Positions 25,076 to 33,876 of a stretch of 64,000 nt of DNA are shown piece by piece. The first letter of the stretch is position 1; the number at the start of each line of letters is the position of its first letter. The notes under the pieces are model-generated. The model was not told the origin of the DNA, ran no database searches, and was given only the letters and a program-made list of their open reading frames with translations. This DNA is from JADJWR01 sp964610575 (GTDB taxonomy: Bacteria > Pseudomonadota > Gammaproteobacteria > Burkholderiales > Burkholderiaceae_F), in NCBI GenBank assembly GCA_964610575.1, contig CAZSYX010000001.1, positions 1-64,000 of the forward strand, given 5' to 3'. The position numbers and the translations under genes are program-made.

Positions 25076-25756
25076 TCACGACCCGTAACGGCGCAGGCCG
25101 TCGAGATCGTTGATGACGATCGCGCCGTACTCGACCTTGAGCAAACCGGCCGCTTCCAGCGCGTGCAGCGCCTGGTTCACCCGCTGGCGCGAGATGCCGG
25201 CGAGGTAGCCGATCTCCTCCTGCGAGACTTCGAGCTTCTTGTCGATGCCGGGGTAAAGGATGGTGTTGAACAGGCCGGCGACGCAGCGGGCGGCGCGAGC
25301 GTCGGGGTCGTGCAGGCGCTGCGCCTCCAGCATGCCGATGAACTGGCCGAGCCGCTCGTTCAGCTGCACCAGCAGGAAGCGGTTGAACGGGATGCTGGTG
25401 TTCAGCAGCCACTCGAAGGTGCGGCGCGGCACGCGCGCGATGCGCGACTCGCGCAGTGCAATGACGTCGTAGCGGCGCGGCTCGGTCTTCAGCAGGCTGC
25501 CCTCGCCGAACCAGCCGCCGGCCGGGATGCTGGTGAAGGTCGAGGCGCGGCCAGAAGGCGTCGAGATCATCATCTTGACCATGCCGTCGAGGACGCCGAG
25601 CCAGGCATCGACCGGCTCGCCGCTGCGGCAGACGTAGCCGCTCGCGGGCACGAGGACCTCGTTCGATTCGGCGGCCACCCGCGCCAGCTGCTCGGCGGCG
25701 AGCGACGCCCCCCAGCGCGTTGCGCGCAGCGACTCTTCCAGGGTCTCGGCAGGCAT
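25076..25756 (-). CDS. Crp/Fnr-family transcriptional regulator
   Basis: About 226 residues: an N-terminal cyclic-nucleotide-binding-like beta-roll (PASGYVCRSGEPVDAW, then AGGWFGEGSLL), a dimerisation helix, and a C-terminal winged helix-turn-helix with recognition helix in AGISRQRVNQALHALE. No cluster of N-terminal cysteines is seen, so an Fnr-type iron-sulfur sensor is unlikely. It is divergent from the acyl-CoA synthetase/branched-chain ABC operon across a 191-bp gap and is the obvious candidate regulator. ATG 25756 was chosen because homology begins there; a longer frame runs into the promoter. Confidence 0.88.
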   Translation of the reverse strand: MPAETLEESLRATRWGASLAAEQLARVAAESNEVLVPASGYVCRSGEPVDAWLGVLDGMVKMMISTPSGRASTFTSIPAGGWFGEGSLLKTEPRRYDVIALRESRIARVPRRTFEWLLNTSIPFNRFLLVQLNERLGQFIGMLEAQRLHDPDARAARCVAGLFNTILYPGIDKKLEVSQEEIGYLAGISRQRVNQALHALEAAGLLKVEYGAIVINDLDGLRRYGS

Positions 25757-25840
25757 GGGCGCGATTGTCGCCCAGATGACAGCGCGGGGAGACGCCGACC
25801 GGTTACCTTGACTCCGCGCAGACCCCGGGTCATCCGGTGG

Positions 25841-25868
25841 TTGCCGGAAAACGGCGATTGTGTAGAGT
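25841..25868 (+). promoter_or_regulatory. Candidate sigma-70 promoter of the acyl-CoA synthetase/ABC operon
   Basis: TTGCCG (25841-25846) and TAGAGT (25863-25868) are separated by 16 bases and lie about 80 bp before ATG 25948. The perfect palindrome GACCCCGGGTC at 25821-25831 sits just upstream of the -35 element and could be a regulator site. Both are inferred by eye. Confidence 0.35.
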
Positions 25869-25947
25869 CTGCGCCCAGCGGTAAGAACGAGGAGCGGCCG
25901 GCTTGTTTGTTGCGCCGCACCCACCATTCAGACAAGGAGACATCGCG

Positions 25948-27903
25948 ATGGCACAGGCCCCGGCCGAGTTGCCGGACACCTTTCCGCGGCTGCTGCTGTA
26001 CCACGCGCACTGGCGCGACAAGCATCCAGCGCTGCGCGAAAAGGATCTCGGCATCTGGCAGACGTGGACCTGGGCGCAGGTGGCGGACGAGGTAAAGAAG
26101 CTCGCTGCCGGCCTGCACGTGCAGGGCTTCCGCCGTGGCGACCACCTGGCGATCATCGGCGAGAACCGGCCGCGCATGTACTTCGCGATGATGGCGGCGC
26201 AGTCGCTCGGCGGCATCCCGGTGCCGATGTACCAGGACGCGGTCGCCGCCGAGATGGTCTACGTGTTCCACAACGCCGAGATCGCCTACGCGATCGTCGA
26301 GGACCAGGAGCAGGTCGACAAGATGCTCGAGGTCCGCGAGCAGCACGCGACGCTCAGGCACATCTACTACGACGACCCGCGCGGCCTGCGTCATTACACG
26401 CAGGAGGGCCTGCTGCCGTACGAGCAACTCGCCAAGCTGGGCGAGGGGCTGCTGGCGGTGCAGCCCAAGTTCGTCGACGAGGAGATCGAGAAGGGCTCGG
26501 CCGACGACACGGCGGCGCTTTTCTATACCTCGGGCACGACCGGCAAGCCGAAGGGCGTGGTGCAGACGCACCACTCGCTGATCGACCGCGCCCGCGTGTG
26601 CACGCAGATGGAGGGGCTGACGGTCTACGAGGACGTGCTCGCCTATCTGCCGCTGGCCTGGATCGGGCAGAACATCTTCTCTTACGCGCAGGCGCTGGCC
26701 ACCGGCTACACCGTTAACTGTCCGGAGTCGCCGTCGACGGTAACCAACGACCTGCGCGAGATTGGACCGACCTACTACTTCGCGCCGCCACGGGTATTCG
26801 AAGGCCTGCTGACGCAGGTGATGATCCGCATGGAAGACGCCGGCGCCATCAAGCGGAAGTTGTTCCATTACTTCATGGACGTCGCCAAGAAAGTCGGCTC
26901 CAGCATCCTCGACGGCAAGCCGGTCGGCTTCGGGGATCGCCTGCTGTACAAGGTCGGCGACCTATGTGTCTACGGGCCGCTGCGCAACGTGCTCGGCATG
27001 AGCCGTGTCAAGGTCGCCTACACCGCCGGCGAGGCGATCGGGCCGGACCTGTTCAGCTTCTACCGCTCGATCGGCATCAACCTGAAGCAGCTTTACGGCT
27101 CCACCGAAACTGCGGTGTTCGTCTGCATTCAGCAGAATGGACGGGTCAAGCCGGACACGGTCGGCCCGCCGATCGCCGGCGTCGAGGTCAAGATCAAGGA
27201 CACCGGCGAGATCCTGCTCAAGAGCCCCGGCCTGCTGAAGGAGTACTACAAGAACCCCGAGGCGACTGCCGAGGTGATGGACGCCGAGGGCTGGTACCAC
27301 ACCGGCGATGCAGGCTATCTCGACACCGACGGCGACCTGAAGATCATCGACCGCGCCAACGACGTCGGCAAGCTATCCGACGGCACGCTGTTCGCGCCCA
27401 AGTACATCGAGAACAAGCTCAAGTTCTTCCAGTTCATCAAGGAGGCGGTCGCCTTCGGCCACGAGCGCGCGCAGGCCACGGCCTTCATCAACATCGATTT
27501 CGAGGCGGTCGGCAACTGGGCCGAGCGGCGTGGCATGCCGTACGCCGGCTACATCGATCTTGCCGGCAGGCCCGAAGTGCTGGACCTCGTGACCGAGTGC
27601 GTCGAGAAGGTCAACGCCGACCTGGCCGCCGACCCCAAGCTTGCCAACTCGCAGATTCACCGTTTCCTGATCCTGCACAAGGAACTGGATCCGGACGACG
27701 ACGAGCTGACCCGCACGCGCAAGGTGCGCCGCCGCTTCATCCAGGACAAGTACGGGGTGCTGGTCGAGGCGCTGTACTCGGACCGCAAGGAGCAGTTCAT
27801 CGAGACACAGGTGAAGTTCGAGGACGGCCGCACCGGCAAGATCAGCGCCACCCTGAAGATCCGCGACGCCAAGGTGTTCGCACCAGTGCGGAAGGCGGCC
27901 TGA
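25948..27903 (+). CDS. AMP-dependent long-chain acyl-CoA synthetase-like ligase
   Basis: A protein of 651 residues behind a strong ribosome site (AAGGAGA). ANL motifs are in order: FYTSGTTGKPKGVV phosphate loop, QLYGSTE, GWYHTGDAG, and a C-terminal domain with DRANDVGKL in place of the usual GR-K-E signature. This matches the subgroup of acyl-CoA synthetases that heads branched-chain-type ABC transporter operons in Betaproteobacteria. It makes acyl-CoA from an imported acid, ATP and CoA. It is the first gene of the operon and divergent from a Crp/Fnr regulator. The exact acid, fatty or aromatic, is unknown. Confidence 0.87.
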   Translation: MAQAPAELPDTFPRLLLYHAHWRDKHPALREKDLGIWQTWTWAQVADEVKKLAAGLHVQGFRRGDHLAIIGENRPRMYFAMMAAQSLGGIPVPMYQDAVAAEMVYVFHNAEIAYAIVEDQEQVDKMLEVREQHATLRHIYYDDPRGLRHYTQEGLLPYEQLAKLGEGLLAVQPKFVDEEIEKGSADDTAALFYTSGTTGKPKGVVQTHHSLIDRARVCTQMEGLTVYEDVLAYLPLAWIGQNIFSYAQALATGYTVNCPESPSTVTNDLREIGPTYYFAPPRVFEGLLTQVMIRMEDAGAIKRKLFHYFMDVAKKVGSSILDGKPVGFGDRLLYKVGDLCVYGPLRNVLGMSRVKVAYTAGEAIGPDLFSFYRSIGINLKQLYGSTETAVFVCIQQNGRVKPDTVGPPIAGVEVKIKDTGEILLKSPGLLKEYYKNPEATAEVMDAEGWYHTGDAGYLDTDGDLKIIDRANDVGKLSDGTLFAPKYIENKLKFFQFIKEAVAFGHERAQATAFINIDFEAVGNWAERRGMPYAGYIDLAGRPEVLDLVTECVEKVNADLAADPKLANSQIHRFLILHKELDPDDDELTRTRKVRRRFIQDKYGVLVEALYSDRKEQFIETQVKFEDGRTGKISATLKIRDAKVFAPVRKAA

Positions 27904-27917
27904 CAGGCCGATAGCAG

Positions 27918-28172
27918 ATGACCGGCAAGAACTGGCTCGCCCTGCTGTGCCTGCTGACCGGCGTGCCGCTGGCCGCCTGGGGGTTCGCCAACGGCGTTCT
28001 GCTGCTCGGCCTGGCCGGCATTGCCTTGGTGCTGGTGTTCTGGGTCCTGGTGTGGCAGTGGATCGCCGGGACGGGCAAGCCGATGGGAGCGGAAGGCGAG
28101 ATCAAGCCGGCGGCCAACGCCGCCTGGGCGATGAAGGATCAGCCGGTGAATCAGCAGAAGCACAACTCATGA
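27918..28172 (+). CDS. Small two-helix membrane protein
   Basis: A protein of 84 residues with two adjacent hydrophobic segments (about 6-22 and 26-50) and a short hydrophilic tail. Its stop overlaps the LivG start (ATGA). Small hydrophobic ORFs in this position are common in such operons and may be accessory membrane proteins. No function can be assigned. Confidence 0.65.
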   Translation: MTGKNWLALLCLLTGVPLAAWGFANGVLLLGLAGIALVLVFWVLVWQWIAGTGKPMGAEGEIKPAANAAWAMKDQPVNQQKHNS

Positions 28173-28975
28173 CGAATCGCGAACGCCACATCGGCGATGT
28201 GATCCTGCGGGTCGACAACATTTCGCTCGCCTTCGGCGGCGTCAAGGCGCTGACCGACGTCGCCTTCGACGTGCGCGAGCACGAGGTGCGCGCCATCATC
28301 GGCCCGAACGGCGCCGGCAAGAGCTCGATGCTGAACGTGATCAACGGCGTCTACACGCCGCAGATCGGCCGTATCACGTTCCGCGGTGCCGACGGCAAGC
28401 AGGCGAGCTTCGACCACATGAACCCGCGCCGTGCCGCCGAGATGGGCATCGCGCGCACGTTCCAGTCGCTGGCCCTGTTCAAGGGCATGAGCGTGCTCGA
28501 CAACATCATGACCGGGCGCAATCTGAAGATGCGCAGCAATATCCTGCTGCAGGCGGTGCGCCTGGGGCCGGCGCTGAACGAGGAACTGCAGCACCGCGCT
28601 TTCGTCGAGCAGATCATCGACTTTCTCGAGATCCAGGCCTATCGCAAGACACCGGTGGGCCGGCTGCCCTACGGACTGCAGAAGCGGGTCGACCTGGGGC
28701 GTGCGCTGGCTATGGAGCCGACGCTGCTACTGCTCGACGAGCCAATGGCCGGCATGAACGTCGAGGAAAAGGAGGACATGTGCCGTTTCATCCTCGACGT
28801 GAACGACGAGTTCGGCACGACCATCGTGCTGATCGAGCACGACATGGGGGTGGTGATGGACATTTCCGACCGCGTGGTGGTGCTCGATTACGGCAAGAAG
28901 ATCGGCGACGGCACGCCCGACGAGGTCCGCAGCAGCCAGGCCGTGATCGACGCCTACCTCGGCGTGGCGCATTGA
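28169..28975 (+). CDS. Branched-chain-type ABC transporter ATP-binding protein (LivG-like)
   Basis: A protein of 268 residues with Walker A GPNGAGKSS (45-53), signature region LPYGLQKRVDLGRAL (non-canonical, as in many LivG-type ATPases), Walker B LLLLDEPMAG and switch His in LIEHDMG. One of two ATPases of a HAAT-family importer; the other is the LivF-like protein at 32708. It drives import together with LivH, LivM and the periplasmic binding protein encoded downstream. Its start overlaps the preceding small gene. Confidence 0.92.
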   Translation: MTNRERHIGDVILRVDNISLAFGGVKALTDVAFDVREHEVRAIIGPNGAGKSSMLNVINGVYTPQIGRITFRGADGKQASFDHMNPRRAAEMGIARTFQSLALFKGMSVLDNIMTGRNLKMRSNILLQAVRLGPALNEELQHRAFVEQIIDFLEIQAYRKTPVGRLPYGLQKRVDLGRALAMEPTLLLLDEPMAGMNVEEKEDMCRFILDVNDEFGTTIVLIEHDMGVVMDISDRVVVLDYGKKIGDGTPDEVRSSQAVIDAYLGVAH

Positions 28976-28989
28976 GCGGGGCGACGACG

Positions 28990-30033
28990 ATGGGCAACCT
29001 GAAGAAGAACTGGCCGATCATCACGCTGATCGCGGGCATCCTGATCGGCATGGCCGCACCGCTGTTGCTGGGCATGAGCGCGCCGGGCTTCTACGTAGAG
29101 GTGCTTCTCGGCGGCCTGATGTCGGGCGTGCTGTATTCGCTGGTGGCGCTCGGCTTCGTGCTGATCTTCAAGGCCTCCGGCGTGTTCAACTTCGCGCAGG
29201 GGGCAATGGTGCTGTTCGCCGCGCTGGCGATGGCCCGGCTGGCGGAGTGGATCCCGCAACTGACCGGAATCGAGAGCCGACTCGTCGGCAACATGCTCGC
29301 GTTCCTGATCGCGATGGCGCTGATGGTCGGCTTCGCCTGGCTGGTCGAGCGTCTGGTGCTGCGCCATCTGGTCAACCAAGAGGGCGTGGTGCTGCTGATG
29401 GCCACCCTCGGCATCACCTACTTCATCGACGGTGTCGGCCAGACGGTATGGGGCAGTGACATCTACGAGATCAACCTCGGCATGCCGAAGACGCCGACGA
29501 TGATCCTCGACGGCCTGTTCCAGGGCGGCATCCTGATCAACCAGGAGGACCTGGTGGCGGCGCTGGTCGCCGGTCTGCTGGTGCTGGCCCTGGCGGTTTT
29601 CTTCCAGAAGACCGCCACCGGCCGCGCGCTGCGTGCGGTGGCGGACGACCACCAGGCGGCGCAGTCGATCGGCATCCCGCTGAACACGATCTGGGTGATC
29701 GTCTGGGCGGTGGCGGGCATCGTCGCGCTGGTGGCCGGGATGATCTGGGGCTCCAAGCTCGGCGTGCAGTTCTCGCTGTCACTGATTGCGCTGAAGGCGC
29801 TGCCGGTGGTCATTCTGGGCGGCCTGACGTCGGTACCCGGAGCAATCATCGGCGGGCTGATCATCGGCGTCGGCGAGAAGTTCGCCGAGGTGTTCCTCGG
29901 CCCGATCATGGTGAAGGCGTTCGATCTCGCCGGCGGCGGCATCGAGAACTGGTTCGCCTACGCGCTCGCGCTGGCCTTCCTGCTGGTAAGGCCGGAGGGG
30001 TTGTTCGGGGAGAAGCACATTGACCGCGTCTGA
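28990..30033 (+). CDS. Branched-chain-type ABC permease (LivH-like)
   Basis: A protein of 347 residues with about eight hydrophobic segments and the LivH pattern: GLMSGVLYSLVALGFVLIFK near the start, FNFAQGAMVLF, MATLGITYFIDG, and late VVILGGLTSVPGAIIGG. It forms the transmembrane channel with LivM. ATG 28990 lies 14 bp after livG; a TTG overlapping the livG stop is also possible. A stable hairpin follows before livM. Confidence 0.9.
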   Translation: MGNLKKNWPIITLIAGILIGMAAPLLLGMSAPGFYVEVLLGGLMSGVLYSLVALGFVLIFKASGVFNFAQGAMVLFAALAMARLAEWIPQLTGIESRLVGNMLAFLIAMALMVGFAWLVERLVLRHLVNQEGVVLLMATLGITYFIDGVGQTVWGSDIYEINLGMPKTPTMILDGLFQGGILINQEDLVAALVAGLLVLALAVFFQKTATGRALRAVADDHQAAQSIGIPLNTIWVIVWAVAGIVALVAGMIWGSKLGVQFSLSLIALKALPVVILGGLTSVPGAIIGGLIIGVGEKFAEVFLGPIMVKAFDLAGGGIENWFAYALALAFLLVRPEGLFGEKHIDRV

Positions 30034-30039
30034 TTACGG

Positions 30040-30093
30040 TTGGGGACCGAGCTCTCGGGCGCGCTGCGCGCGCGTCTCGGGCTCTGTCCCCAA
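30040..30093 (+). promoter_or_regulatory. Long hairpin immediately upstream of the livM ribosome site
   Basis: TTGGGGAC (30040-30047) pairs with GTCCCCAA (30086-30093), then GAGC/GCTC after one mismatch, an internal loop, and a GCGCGC/GCGCGC inner stem. The 3' base of the hairpin abuts the livM Shine-Dalgarno (AGAGGTGA). It could tune LivM translation, protect the transcript, or be a repeat-type element. Confidence 0.55.
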
Positions 30094-30103
30094 GAGGTGA
30101 AGC

Positions 30104-31168
30104 ATGCTCTACCGCGAAAACGGCCAGTTCAAGACCACCTACGGGTCGGACCAGCAGCTGCTGCCGATCACGCAGGACCGCTTCTTCGTCTGGGGCGTGG
30201 TGGCGCTCGCCTTCCTGCTGGTGCCGCTGGTCGCCAGCGACTACGCGTTCCGCGCGCTGATCATCCCGTTCCTGATTCTGGCCATCGCCGCCATCGGCCT
30301 GAACATCCTGGTTGGCTACTGTGGCCAGATCTCGCTCGGCCACGCCGCCTTCATGGCGGTCGGCGCCTACGCGGCCTACAACCTGGTGATCCGCGTGCCG
30401 GGGCTCAATTTCCTGGTCGTGCTGGCGCTGGCCGGCCTGGTTGCCGCGCTGGTCGGCATCGTGTTCGGCGTGCCCAGCCTGCGCATCAAGGGCCTTTACC
30501 TTGCTGTGGCCACGCTGGCGGCGCAGTTCTTCGTCGACTGGATGTTCGCCCGCGTGAAGTGGTTCACCAACTACTCGTCGTCGGGCTCGGTGTCGCCGGC
30601 CAACGTCGAGCTGTTTGGCTGGGTGATCGACCAGCCGGTGGAGAAATACTGGTTCGTGCTGGGCGTGCTGGTGGTGATGACGCTGCTGGCAAAGAACCTC
30701 GTGCGCTCGCACATCGGCCGCTCGTGGATGGCGATCCGCGACATGGACGTGGCGGCCAGCGTGATCGGCATCCAGCCGCTGCACGCCAAGCTGTCGGCGT
30801 TTGCGGTCAGTTCGTTCTTCGCCGGAGTGGCCGGCGCGCTTTGGGGCTTCGTGCACCTGGGCGCGTGGGAGCCGCTGGCCTTCAACATCACGCTGAGCTT
30901 CAACCTGCTGTTCATGATCATCATCGGCGGCATGGGCTCGATTCTCGGCAGCTACTTTGGCGCGGCCTTCATCGTCGTCCTGCCGCTGGTGCTCAACCAG
31001 CTGCCCAACATGCTCGGCATCCCGATGTCGACGGCGATGATCTCGCACCTCGAATTCATCGTGTTCGGCGCCCTGATCGTGTTCTTCCTGATTGCCGAGC
31101 CGCACGGTTTGGCGCGTCTGTGGGCGATCGGCAAGGAGAAGCTGCGGCTGTGGCCGTTCCCGCACTGA
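30104..31168 (+). CDS. Branched-chain-type ABC permease (LivM-like)
   Basis: A protein of 354 residues, with about nine hydrophobic segments after an unusual hydrophilic N-terminal 25 residues. LivM features are visible: LNILVGYCGQISLGHAAFMA, LRIKGLYLAVATLA, and the cytoplasmic coupling loop SWMAIRDMDVAASVIGI, then GGMGSILGSYFGAAF. It pairs with LivH. Its ribosome site is AGAGGTGA directly after the hairpin at 30040-30093. Confidence 0.9.
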   Translation: MLYRENGQFKTTYGSDQQLLPITQDRFFVWGVVALAFLLVPLVASDYAFRALIIPFLILAIAAIGLNILVGYCGQISLGHAAFMAVGAYAAYNLVIRVPGLNFLVVLALAGLVAALVGIVFGVPSLRIKGLYLAVATLAAQFFVDWMFARVKWFTNYSSSGSVSPANVELFGWVIDQPVEKYWFVLGVLVVMTLLAKNLVRSHIGRSWMAIRDMDVAASVIGIQPLHAKLSAFAVSSFFAGVAGALWGFVHLGAWEPLAFNITLSFNLLFMIIIGGMGSILGSYFGAAFIVVLPLVLNQLPNMLGIPMSTAMISHLEFIVFGALIVFFLIAEPHGLARLWAIGKEKLRLWPFPH

Positions 31169-31226
31169 TTTTTCAAGCGCTCGGGCAAATCACCCAAGCA
31201 ACGACCATCGAAAGGAGACAGGCAAC

Positions 31227-32600
31227 ATGAAACTCGCGACATTCAAGGCCCTCGCGGCCGCGGTGAGCGTCGTTGCTGCACTGGGCAGCGGCGCCGCCTT
31301 CGCACAGGACAAGGGCAAGGCGCCCGCCAAGGCGGCGGCCGGGCCGATGGAGCAGTTCTTTCCGGCGCTGGTCTACCGCACCGGCGCCTACGCGCCGAAC
31401 GGCGTGCCGTTCGCCAACGGTTATGGCGACTACCTGAAGCTCGTCAACGCGCGCGATGGCGGCATCAACGGGGTCAAGGTCACTTACGAGGAATGCGAGA
31501 CCGGCTACGCCACCGACCGCGGCGTCGAGTGCTACGAGCGCCTGAAGACCAAGGGGCCGACCGGAGCCACGGTGTTCCAGCCGCTTTCGACCGGTATCAC
31601 CTACGCGCTGACCGACAAGACGGTGACCGACAAGATCCCGCTGATCACCGCCGGCTACGGCCGTGCCGACTCGGTCGACGGCGAGGCCTTCCCGTACAAC
31701 TTCCCGCTGATGGGCACCTACTGGGATGCGTCCGACATCCTGGTGCAGCACGTCGGCAAGCTCAATGGCGGCGTCAGCAACCTCAAGGGCAAGAAGATCG
31801 CCCTCGTCTATCACGACTCGCCCTATGGCAAGGAGCCGATCGCGCTGCTGCAGGAGCGCGCCAAGATGCACGGCTTCGAGCTGCTGCTGCTGCCGGTCAC
31901 GCACCCGGGCGTGGAGCAGAAGGCGACCTGGCTGCAGATCCGCCAGCAGCGCCCCGACTACGTATTCCTGTGGGGCTGGGGCGTGATGAACTCGACGGCG
32001 CTCAAGGAGGCGGTAGCGACCGGATATCCGCGCGACAAGATGTACGGCGTGTGGTGGGCTTCGGCCGAGCCCGACGTTCTCCCGGTGGGCGCCGACGCCA
32101 AGGGCTACTCGGGCGTGACGCTGCAGCATGGCGCCGGCCGCGCCAAGGTGCACGAGGACATCATAAAGCTCCTGCACGACAAGAACCAGGGAACGGGGCC
32201 CAAGGACGAGGTGGGCACCGTGCTTTACACGCGCGGCATGATCAGCGCGATGCTCGGCGTGGAAGGGGTCAAGCGGGCGCAGGAACGCTTCGGCAAGCGT
32301 CCGATGACCCACGAGGAAGTCCGCTGGGGTCTCGAGAACCTGGCGCTCGACCAGAAGAAGCTCGACGCGCTGGGCTTCGCCGGCGTGATGCGGCCGATCT
32401 CGACCAGTTGCAGGGACCACGGCGGTGCGCATTCCGGCCGGATCCATACCTGGGACGGCACCAAGTGGAACTTCACCTCGGACTGGTACGAGGCCGATCA
32501 GCAGATCATCCAGCCGATGATCAAGAAGTCGGCCAACGCCTACCTGGCCGAGAAGAAGCTGCCGCGCCGCGACTGCGCCAAGGAACTGACCGGCGGCTGA
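31227..32600 (+). CDS. Branched-chain-type ABC periplasmic substrate-binding protein
   Basis: A protein of 457 residues behind a strong AAAGGAGA ribosome site. Signal peptide residues 1-26 (cleavage after AAFAQ), then a type I periplasmic-binding fold: NGVPFANGYGDYLKLVN, GVKVTYEECETGY, KKIALVYHDSPYGKEP. It is longer than LivK (about 370 residues), consistent with the subgroup that takes aromatic, fatty or amide substrates. Likely ligand is the acid activated by the operon ligases, which is inference. Two competing hairpins follow its stop. Confidence 0.88.
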   Translation: MKLATFKALAAAVSVVAALGSGAAFAQDKGKAPAKAAAGPMEQFFPALVYRTGAYAPNGVPFANGYGDYLKLVNARDGGINGVKVTYEECETGYATDRGVECYERLKTKGPTGATVFQPLSTGITYALTDKTVTDKIPLITAGYGRADSVDGEAFPYNFPLMGTYWDASDILVQHVGKLNGGVSNLKGKKIALVYHDSPYGKEPIALLQERAKMHGFELLLLPVTHPGVEQKATWLQIRQQRPDYVFLWGWGVMNSTALKEAVATGYPRDKMYGVWWASAEPDVLPVGADAKGYSGVTLQHGAGRAKVHEDIIKLLHDKNQGTGPKDEVGTVLYTRGMISAMLGVEGVKRAQERFGKRPMTHEEVRWGLENLALDQKKLDALGFAGVMRPISTSCRDHGGAHSGRIHTWDGTKWNFTSDWYEADQQIIQPMIKKSANAYLAEKKLPRRDCAKELTGG

Positions 32601-32613
32601 GCATCGCTGCCTA

Positions 32614-32684
32614 GAAGCCGCCCGCGCGGCATCTTGCGCGGGCGGCTTCGGTGAGTCGGCCGGCGGCCGCCTCACCGAAGCCGC
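32614..32684 (+). promoter_or_regulatory. Two overlapping, mutually exclusive hairpins between binding-protein gene and livF
   Basis: Hairpin 1 pairs 32614-32627 with 32636-32649 (14 bp perfect, 8-base loop). Hairpin 2 pairs 32642-32655 with 32671-32684 (14 bp perfect, 15-base loop). The segment 32642-32649 is needed by both, so only one can form fully at a time. No T-tract follows either stem. They sit between the stop at 32600 and the livF GTG at 32708. Confidence 0.7.
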
Positions 32685-32707
32685 AAGTACCTGAACCGAG
32701 GACTACC

Positions 32708-33511
32708 GTGTCATCCCTGCTGACCGTCAACGGCATCGAGGTCATCTACAACCACGTGATCCTGGTGCTCAAGGGCGTGTCGCTGACCGTCCCCGAGGGC
32801 GGCATCGTCGCGCTGCTCGGCGCCAACGGTGCCGGCAAGACCACCACGCTGCGCGCGGTGTCGAACCTGCTGCATGGCGAGCGCGGCGAGGTCACCAAGG
32901 GCTACATCGAATACAGGGGCGACCGCATCGAACGGCTCACCGCCTACGAGCTGGTCAAGCGTGGCGTGGTGCAGGTGATGGAGGGGCGGCGCTGCTTCGC
33001 CCACCTGACAGTCGAGGAGAACCTGCTCACCGGCGCCTATTCGCGCGGCGCCTCGCGCGGCGACGTCGATGCCGCGCTGGAGAAGGTCTACGCCTACTTC
33101 CCGCGCCTGAAGCAGCGGCGCGCATCGCAGTCCGGTTACACCTCCGGCGGCGAGCAGCAGATGACAGCGATCGGCCGTGCGCTCATGGCGCACCCGAACA
33201 TGATCCTGCTCGACGAGCCGTCGATGGGCCTGGCGCCGCAGGTGGTCGACGAGATCTTCAGCATCGTCAAGGACCTCAACGAGAAGGAGAAGGTCTCTTT
33301 CCTGCTGGCCGAGCAGAACACCAACATTGCGCTGAAGTACGCCCACTACGGCTACATCCTCGAAAGCGGCCGCGTGGTGATGGACGGCGCGGCGCGCGAC
33401 CTGGCCGAGAACGAGGACGTCAAGGAGTTCTATCTCGGCATCTCGCGCGAGGGGCGCAAGAGCTTCCGTGACGCGAAGTTCTATCGCCGCCGCAAGCGTT
33501 GGCTCGCTTAG
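32708..33511 (+). CDS. Branched-chain-type ABC transporter ATP-binding protein (LivF-like)
   Basis: A protein of 267 residues with Walker A LGANGAGKTT, signature TSGGEQQMTAIGRAL, Walker B MILLDEPSMGL and switch region LAEQNTN, all typical of LivF. GTG 32708 was chosen since GAGG lies six bases upstream and the protein then starts at the conserved first strand (LLTVNGIEVIYN); the upstream ATG-containing extension would overlap the hairpins. A C-terminal basic tail (FRDAKFYRRRKRWLA) is longer than usual for LivF. Confidence 0.9.
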   Translation: MSSLLTVNGIEVIYNHVILVLKGVSLTVPEGGIVALLGANGAGKTTTLRAVSNLLHGERGEVTKGYIEYRGDRIERLTAYELVKRGVVQVMEGRRCFAHLTVEENLLTGAYSRGASRGDVDAALEKVYAYFPRLKQRRASQSGYTSGGEQQMTAIGRALMAHPNMILLDEPSMGLAPQVVDEIFSIVKDLNEKEKVSFLLAEQNTNIALKYAHYGYILESGRVVMDGAARDLAENEDVKEFYLGISREGRKSFRDAKFYRRRKRWLA

Positions 33512-33512
33512 G

Positions 33513-33615
33513 CCGGCTTGCGAGGACGCCGCCCAGCGTTGTTGCGCTCGCTTGCCGTACTTGTTTGTACTGTCTTCGCTCGCGCGCCTAGCTGGACAGC
33601 GTTCTCGCAAGCCGG
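33513..33615. repeat. 103-bp imperfect inverted repeat after livF
   Basis: The 25-base arms 33513-33537 and 33591-33615 are complementary at 22 of 25 positions. Between them lie GTAC-TTGTTT-GTAC and purine/pyrimidine-skewed stretches (CGCTCGCTTGC, CTTCGCTCGCG). It begins two bases after the livF stop. It could be a transcript-ending hairpin for the ABC operon or a dispersed repeat. No T-tract is present. Confidence 0.6.
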
Positions 33616-33647
33616 GTTGTGATGCCGAGCCGATCGGGCCGAACAAG

Positions 33648-33854
33648 ATGCGTTGGACACCGAACTTGCCTGTTGGTCTGAGCGGGGCGTTGCTTGCCCT
33701 GCTCATCCTGCTCGCCGCCTGCAGCCCGCAGCGTGACGCGACGCCGCTGCCGACCAGGCAGACGACGATCGATCCGGTGATGAAGAAGCTCGACGCCGCC
33801 GGCGAGCAGGAGCAGAAGCGGCGCGAGGAGATGGAGGCGGCGGCGAAGCAGTAG
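33648..33854 (+). CDS. Small lipoprotein (68 aa)
   Basis: ATG 33648 starts a hydrophobic leader ending in LLILLAAC, a lipobox with Cys near residue 26, followed by about 42 hydrophilic residues ending in a charged helix (EQEQKRREEMEAAAKQ). It is predicted to be a lipid-anchored periplasmic peptide of unknown role. It lies between the livF-associated inverted repeat and the PaaK-like ligase, 22 bp before the latter. Confidence 0.6.
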   Translation: MRWTPNLPVGLSGALLALLILLAACSPQRDATPLPTRQTTIDPVMKKLDAAGEQEQKRREEMEAAAKQ

Positions 33855-33876
33855 GCCGCGCCGTGGAGACACCGAG

